From NCBI GenBank assembly GCA_023381535.1, contig JAMCSN010000337.1, positions 1 through 17,553 of the forward strand: DNA of 17,553 nt, in the 5' to 3' direction. Shown here piece after piece: positions 13,460-17,553 of this stretch. The notes below the pieces were generated by a model. That model did no database searches. It saw only the letters and a list, made by a program, of their open reading frames with translations, and was not told the origin of the DNA. The translations under genes and the position numbers were made by a program. The number at the start of each line of letters is the position of its first letter. Position 1 is the stretch's first letter. This DNA is from Bacteroidota bacterium. GTDB taxonomy: Bacteria; Bacteroidota; Ignavibacteria; Ignavibacteriales; Melioribacteraceae.

Positions 13460-14524
13460 ATGAAAAGATTTATTACACTGTTTGTTTTCATAATTCTCAA
13501 TTCGCAATTCGTCATTCTCCATTCCCAAACCCTCCGTCCCATCCGCGACAATGTTGGTTTCTGCTGGAACGCCGGAGAGATGAACAGTTTCATGAATTAT
13601 CTTTCGAAGAACCCCGGCACGCAAAACTTTTCATCAAAAAATTTGATTGCCGGAATTTCGGTTCACGATGACTATCTCTATGCAGGAAAAGTTTACTATC
13701 CGTTGTACAAGCTGATCAAAACAAAGGAAGTTGTAATCTTTGGCGTAACACACGGAACTGTGAAAAAGGAATTAGGAAATCTTTCCAATGTTCTTATTCT
13801 TGATGAGTTTGATAAATGGCAAGGTCCCTACCGCGACGTAGCGGTTTCCCCATTGCGTGAACTTATAAAATCAAAACTTCCGAAAGAAGATTTTATTGTT
13901 AGCAACAAAGCTCACACCATAGAACACTCAATTGAAGCGCTGATACCGTTCCTCCAATATTACAACCGCGAAATTAAAATTACACCGATAATGGTTACGC
14001 AAATGTCGTTTGGAAAAATGGATTCGCTCAGCGCGAAACTCTCTCAAATAATAACGGAATACGTTCATAAAAATAAGCTGGAGCTTGGCAAAGATATTTT
14101 CTTTTTGATTTCCAACGACGCGGATCATTATGGAGAAGATTTCTCAAATTCTCCTTACGGCATGGATAGCAATGCGCACAAGCTCGCAACTGATAACGAC
14201 CGGAGAATCCTTCATACTTTTTTAGACGGAATGATCGGTTCATCTTCAATTGAAAATCTTACAAAAGAAATTTGGCAGGGCGATAACAAAGAGAAAGTAG
14301 TTCCGCTCTGGTGCGGAAGATATCCTATTGCATTTGGTTTATTGACGATAACAAAAGTTGTGAACGAATTAAAAGCCGGGACATTGCGCGCTAAACTTTT
14401 CAAGTATTCCGACACATTTACGGAAAAAGTTTTGCCGGTTAAGAATACAAGCATGGGAATTACTGCGGTCTTTTCATACAAACATTGGTGCGGCTGGTTC
14501 ACCGATGGAATTTATTTAAAATAG
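13460..14524 (+). CDS. Exported MEMO/AmmeMemoRadiSam-B family protein
   Basis: The 354-residue protein matches the MEMO fold (LigB-like, AmmeMemoRadiSam system protein B). By alignment from memory with human MEMO1 (iron ligands His49, His81, Asp189, Cys244), the counterparts are His69 in GISVHDDYLYAG, His156 in TIEHSIEALIPFLQ, Asp220 in LISNDADHYGEDF and Cys285 in WCGRYPIAFG. All four are kept, so it likely binds iron and may have redox or dioxygenase-like activity. Unlike typical MEMO proteins it begins with a signal peptide (MKRFITLFVFIILN, cleavage near HSQ at about residue 23), which places it outside the cytoplasm. AmmeMemoRadiSam partners (AMMECR1, radical SAM) are not in the window. 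The SRPBCC gene follows after 18 bases, suggesting an operon. Confidence 0.9.
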   Translation: MKRFITLFVFIILNSQFVILHSQTLRPIRDNVGFCWNAGEMNSFMNYLSKNPGTQNFSSKNLIAGISVHDDYLYAGKVYYPLYKLIKTKEVVIFGVTHGTVKKELGNLSNVLILDEFDKWQGPYRDVAVSPLRELIKSKLPKEDFIVSNKAHTIEHSIEALIPFLQYYNREIKITPIMVTQMSFGKMDSLSAKLSQIITEYVHKNKLELGKDIFFLISNDADHYGEDFSNSPYGMDSNAHKLATDNDRRILHTFLDGMIGSSSIENLTKEIWQGDNKEKVVPLWCGRYPIAFGLLTITKVVNELKAGTLRAKLFKYSDTFTEKVLPVKNTSMGITAVFSYKHWCGWFTDGIYLK

Positions 14525-14542
14525 ATAGCTAATGGGTAAAAC

Positions 14543-15103
14543 GTGAAAAGTGAAACGAAAGCAAAATTATATGCCGGATTTTTTGTTGTATTTGTCTTCG
14601 CTACAGTTAATCTATTTGGTCAGCAAGAAGAAAAAGCTATTAAGCTGGATGCTGAAATAAACGCACCGGTTTCGGAAGTATGGAAAGCGTGGACGACAGA
14701 AGACGGCGTTAAGTCTTTCTTTGCGCCGGGCTGCAAAATAAATTTGAAAGTTGACGGTGAATATGAAATGTATTTCGATCCGCTCGGTCAAGAAGGAACG
14801 CGCGGTGGAGAAGGTAATAAAATCTTAGCTATCGATCCGGAGAGAATGTTTTCGTTTACATGGAACGCCCCTCCGCAATATCAGGAAATCCGCAAGCAGA
14901 AGACGGTAGTGATACTTCATTTTGAAAAAATGGACGAGAAAAAAACCATGCTTCACTTTATTCAGATTGGATGGGGTGAAAGTGATGAATGGAATAAAGT
15001 TTACGAATATTTTTCTTACGCTTGGAGTAAAATTGTTTTACCCCGGCTGCAGTACAGATTCAATCACGGACCGATCGACTGGAACAATCCGCCGCAAATG
15101 TAG
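14543..15103 (+). CDS. Exported SRPBCC (AHSA1-like) domain protein
   Basis: The 186-residue product starts at GTG 14543, after a weak GGGTAA site. It has a signal peptide (KAKLYAGFFVVFVFATVNLFG, about residues 6-25) and then a START/Bet v 1-like AHSA1 domain: IKLDAEINAPVSEVWKAWTT, FFAPGCKINLKVDGEYEMYF, ILAIDPERMFSFTWNAPP, and a C-terminal helix YFSYAWSKIVLPRLQYRF. The AHSA1-like family is normally cytoplasmic and binds hydrophobic ligands in a cavity. An exported form is unusual but appears well supported by the N-terminal hydrophobic stretch. It lies 18 bases after the MEMO-like gene and 42 before the methyltransferase, all on the same strand. The ligand is unknown. Confidence 0.85.
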   Translation: MKSETKAKLYAGFFVVFVFATVNLFGQQEEKAIKLDAEINAPVSEVWKAWTTEDGVKSFFAPGCKINLKVDGEYEMYFDPLGQEGTRGGEGNKILAIDPERMFSFTWNAPPQYQEIRKQKTVVILHFEKMDEKKTMLHFIQIGWGESDEWNKVYEYFSYAWSKIVLPRLQYRFNHGPIDWNNPPQM

Positions 15104-15145
15104 GCGCGCAAAAATATCTTTAGATTGTTTAAACGGAAACAAAAA

Positions 15146-15901
15146 ATGAAATCTCAAAACCCTTGGCTTAAAATTTCCGCGGAAGATTATGAAGGACACA
15201 TGTCCGCGCCGAATGTTTTACAGTTGCAAATGCTGAATAAAATTTTTGCCGATGTATTGAACGAATTCTCGCCCAAATCAATTGCGGCTCTCGGCTGCAC
15301 AACCGGAAATGGATTTGAACATTCAGTCGGAAGAAATATTGAAAAAGTTGTCGGCGTAGATATCAATCCGGAATACATCGCAGTTTGCAAAAAGCGGTAT
15401 GCAGAGAAATTGCCGCAGCTAAAACTAATTTGCAGCGATCTTGCAGCAATCAACCTTCCACTTTCAACCTTCGACTTGATACACGCCGCACTGATTTTTG
15501 AATATGTTGATGTTGATGAGCTTCTCAATAAAATCTCTAAATGGTTAATGCCGGATGGTGTTTTAAGTGTTGTGCTTCAACTTCCGAGCGAAACTTCTTC
15601 GCCGGTTTCCGAGACGCAATTTCAATCGCTCAAATTGTTAAGTCCTCTTATAAAATTGATTGACCCGGAAGAGTTTAAAAAGACAGCACAAAAATATGGT
15701 TTAGAAGAAATTAAAAATGATAAAATAGAATTGGCAAGCGGAAAAAGTTTTTCGGTTATTAAATATGTAGGGAAGGGTCTCTCGCCTCGCTTTCGCGAGA
15801 GCGCCCGCCTCGGCAAGCAGACTCGCTACGCGAGCGAAGCGGGAGGCGAGACGGGAAGCGGGCAGACCGTTCCCTACGCTAAGATTTTTCTTCAACACTA
15901 A
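15146..15901 (+). CDS. Class I SAM-dependent methyltransferase with repeat-derived C-terminus
   Basis: The 251-residue cytoplasmic protein has the SAM-binding motif I variant SIAALGCTTGNGFEHS (residues 46-60), the acidic end of strand 2 in VVGVDINPEYIAVC (Asp72), motif II near LICSDLAAINLP and motif III near WLMPDGVLSVVLQ. The first glycine pair of motif I reads GCTTG rather than GCGTG. Start 15146 is preferred; a TTG at 15125 would add seven residues with no better site. Natural family sequence seems to end at IKY (residue 207). From Val208 the frame runs through a GC-rich palindrome for about 37 codons and then seven more, ending at 15901 inside the converging gene. That tail (GKGLSPRFRESARLG onward) has no family character. 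The substrate is unknown. Confidence 0.85.
   Translation: MKSQNPWLKISAEDYEGHMSAPNVLQLQMLNKIFADVLNEFSPKSIAALGCTTGNGFEHSVGRNIEKVVGVDINPEYIAVCKKRYAEKLPQLKLICSDLAAINLPLSTFDLIHAALIFEYVDVDELLNKISKWLMPDGVLSVVLQLPSETSSPVSETQFQSLKLLSPLIKLIDPEEFKKTAQKYGLEEIKNDKIELASGKSFSVIKYVGKGLSPRFRESARLGKQTRYASEAGGETGSGQTVPYAKIFLQH
15767..15877. repeat. 111-base GC-rich palindromic repeat between converging genes
   Basis: GTAGGGAAGGGTCT (15767-15780) and AGACCGTTCCCTAC (15864-15877) are terminal inverted repeats with 13 of 14 positions matching. The interior is much richer in G+C than its surroundings and holds further stems, such as CTCTCG/CGAGAG and CTCGC-TAC-GCGAG. The element ends one base before the stop codon of the minus-strand coiled-coil gene and starts within the methyltransferase frame. 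No target duplication is visible. It looks like a non-autonomous palindromic element (REP or MITE-like) that has extended the methyltransferase and may also act as a bidirectional transcription stop. Confidence 0.75.
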
Positions 15902-17132
15902 CCGGCTGTTTTTTTCTCCCTTTCATAAAATAAGCAACAAGCAGCGCGATGATTATGAATCCGCCGACAAAATAAACCCAGTTCCATTTTGATGCCGGCG
16001 CAACTTTTTCTTTCCAAGTTGAGATTCTCTTTTCAATCGTATCTTTATTCGCAGAGCTCATCATATTGTTCTCGATAAGGATCGGTATCCATGTCGGCTG
16101 AACGGTCTTAAAGTAAACGCTGTCGGTAAACATATAAAAAGTTTTTTCGGCTTGTGAAGAACCTTTGACCGGAAGATTTTTAAGTTCATCGTCAACAAAC
16201 GACGAAACACTGTTAACAAACTGTCCGCCGTTTCTAAAAGGCAAAAGGGGAAGTTGTTTCTCGCGGAACAGACGGTTGACTTGTCCCCATATCTCATCAT
16301 TTATTTTTGAATTCCAGTCGGCAAACATGTTATCGATATTTGCAATCTCGGCAGCTTTGTCGCGTTTGTTCAAATAAACATCCGCCAGTTTCGGTCCTAT
16401 CTGCCGCCAAACTTTGTTGAAATCGGCATACTGTTTTTTCATGTTGGAAAGATCGTCGGGGGTTGTCTGAGTTACTTTCATGAACTGAATATTGTCGCTG
16501 ATCGTCCGCTCGATATTGTAGAACAAATTTCCGCTGTCAACTTTGTTGAATATTGCCTGCTTCTCAACTTCGTTAAGCGTGCCGGGTGTTTTCACAAATT
16601 CGGCAAGCAAGCTGTCAACCAAACCGCGCACAAGTTCATCTCGCTGAGCAATATTGGATTTGAGCTGACTAACTAACTTTTGCAACGACGCGATAGTTTG
16701 CGCGTCTTTTGTCGATTTTAATTGCAGCTGTTTGATCTGCACAATTAATCCTTCGTTCTGCTGGCTCAATTCCGAAACTTGATCCTGAAGCGTGCCGACC
16801 TGTGTTTTCAATTCTACGATTTGTGTAAAATCACCTTTCCGTACTTCCAAGGCACGTTCAATCTTTGTGAATGAAGATTCAAATGTTTCCGGATACAAAC
16901 TTTTATCCAGCAGCACCGCGTCCGAAGTGAAATCGGTTTTCAATTTTGCAATGTTCTCACCGATTACGTTACATTCATCGATTGAGGCAGCGTTTTTAAT
17001 TGCGTCTTCCAATTGTTTGTAGCGTGTTTTAAAATTTTGCGTTTTCTCGTAATCTGATTGCGCAAAAGAAGCTTGACTAAAAACAAAGGCGAAAAAAATA
17101 AAAGTCAAAATGAAAAATCTGTTCATGTTCAT
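15879..17132 (-). CDS. Exported coiled-coil protein with C-terminal membrane anchor, unknown function
   Basis: I do not recognise the family. The 417-residue product has a signal peptide (residues 1-24, cleaved after SFA), a helical region with a heptad-like coiled coil at about 105-165 (LKTQVGTLQDQVSELSQQNE and following, rich in Q, L and K), a long helical globular part (about 190-375) and one membrane helix near the end (about 383-402, VYFVGGFIIIALLVAYF) with a short basic cytoplasmic tail (MKGRKKQ). Topology is therefore periplasmic with a C-terminal anchor. The first ATG (17132) is used because GAGG lies eight bases upstream. It follows the lipoprotein gene by five bases, so the two are an operon and probably act in one envelope complex. 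Confidence 0.85.
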   Translation of the reverse strand: MNMNRFFILTFIFFAFVFSQASFAQSDYEKTQNFKTRYKQLEDAIKNAASIDECNVIGENIAKLKTDFTSDAVLLDKSLYPETFESSFTKIERALEVRKGDFTQIVELKTQVGTLQDQVSELSQQNEGLIVQIKQLQLKSTKDAQTIASLQKLVSQLKSNIAQRDELVRGLVDSLLAEFVKTPGTLNEVEKQAIFNKVDSGNLFYNIERTISDNIQFMKVTQTTPDDLSNMKKQYADFNKVWRQIGPKLADVYLNKRDKAAEIANIDNMFADWNSKINDEIWGQVNRLFREKQLPLLPFRNGGQFVNSVSSFVDDELKNLPVKGSSQAEKTFYMFTDSVYFKTVQPTWIPILIENNMMSSANKDTIEKRISTWKEKVAPASKWNWVYFVGGFIIIALLVAYFMKGRKKQPVSVEEKS

Positions 17133-17137
17133 GTCAG

Positions 17138-17553
17138 TTACCTCACAATGCCTTTGTAGTTCAATAAATATTTATTCGAACCATCGAGCAGTTCGATGTT
17201 GGGTGATTTCTGGTTAAACGCCGGAGACGTTAAAGACTTCTCCGAAATTTGAATTTTCTTTTCGAGACTTAATCCTCCGTCTTCAAATTCAAAGACATAA
17301 ACATTTTTAAAATTAGCTCCGGTCACAAAGTAGTAACCGCCAGTATCGCGGATCATTCTAATTTCTTTGCCGGTAAAGTTTGTCGAATCTGCAAATTCTT
17401 CCCAGAAAAGTTTTTTAACTTTCAGAGAGAATGAGTACCTCTGTTCTTCAACGTAACCTTTGTTGTTAACTTTTAAAACCGTTTCAATCGGCCAGCCGAA
17501 ATCAGCCGGTTTCAGTGTTAACGAGGAACATGCCGCAATCAGAAGCAACGAAA
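17138..17553 (-). CDS. Lipoprotein of unknown function, 5' end outside the window
   Basis: The frame is open to the window edge. The visible N-terminal part reads SLLLIAACSS, the end of a lipoprotein signal peptide with the lipobox LIAAC, so the start codon should lie a few codons beyond 17553. The TTG at 17548 is internal to the signal peptide and is not taken as the start. The mature part (over 125 residues visible) is mostly beta-type, with FGWPIETVLKVNNKGYVEEQRYSF, an IRMIRDTGGYYFVTGANFKNVYVFEF pair of strands and a C-terminal NIELLDGSNKYLLNYKGIVR; no family is recognised. It is likely anchored by lipid to a membrane and is translated just before the coiled-coil protein, five bases away. 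Confidence 0.8.
   Translation of the reverse strand, partial: SLLLIAACSSLTLKPADFGWPIETVLKVNNKGYVEEQRYSFSLKVKKLFWEEFADSTNFTGKEIRMIRDTGGYYFVTGANFKNVYVFEFEDGGLSLEKKIQISEKSLTSPAFNQKSPNIELLDGSNKYLLNYKGIVR

Noticed and set aside
15125..15145. TTG start adding seven residues to the methyltransferase
   Set aside because: No better ribosome binding site precedes it, and the ATG at 15146 gives the expected N-terminus.

Overview
The window is AT-rich bacterial DNA with densely packed genes on both strands, many lipoprotein or Sec signal peptides, purine-rich ribosome binding sites of the AGGAGG type, and several TTG starts. Gene content (GlxA-type regulator, DoxX-like and PhnB-like proteins, BglX-type GH3 enzyme, ClC channel with CBS pair, SpoVG-like protein, short GC-rich palindromic repeats) suits a Gram-negative member of the Bacteroidota/Ignavibacteriota (FCB) group. 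This placement is inferred from style and family distribution; the window holds no rRNA or other marker gene.

Layout. (1) 1-1246: a gene-free leader, then a two-gene unit of unknown function, consisting of a small exported protein ending in CPPWCP and a polytopic membrane protein. (2) 1340-4750, minus strand: a run of small accessory enzymes (GyrI/SOUL-like protein, single-domain PhnB-type VOC protein, DoxX-like protein, truncated DHFR/RibD-C family protein, GC-rich DinB protein, double-domain VOC protein, tiny ORF). It diverges from (3) 4867-5844, a GlxA-family AraC regulator; a palindrome in the shared upstream region is a candidate operator. (4) 6108-7231: a small exported protein of unknown function, a large nested hairpin, a SpoVG-family gene and two doubtful small ORFs. 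(5) 7232-7564: a gene-free stretch with three REP-like palindromes. (6) 7565-12432: ClC transporter, then a bglX-type beta-glucosidase translationally close to an exported alpha/beta-hydrolase, with the broken start of a third gene overlapping its stop. (7) 12492-13370 minus: YdhF-type aldo/keto reductase. (8) 13460-15901 plus: exported MEMO-family protein with all four iron ligands, exported SRPBCC protein, and a class I methyltransferase whose C-terminus is read through a GC-rich palindromic repeat. (9) 15879-17553 minus: a lipoprotein (cut by the window end) followed by an exported coiled-coil protein with a C-terminal membrane anchor.

How the genes may work together. The GlxA regulator probably controls the divergent small-enzyme cluster, which looks like a detoxification or stress set. 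BglX and the esterase-like hydrolase look like a secreted or periplasmic saccharide-degrading pair. The signs of genome plasticity are the GC-rich dinB gene at the breakpoint of a truncated DHFR-family gene, the repeat fused to the methyltransferase, and the broken gene after the esterase. No CRISPR array, transposase, tRNA or rRNA was seen. The least explained parts are the CPPWCP/membrane-protein pair, the exported MEMO/SRPBCC pair, and the lipoprotein/coiled-coil pair.
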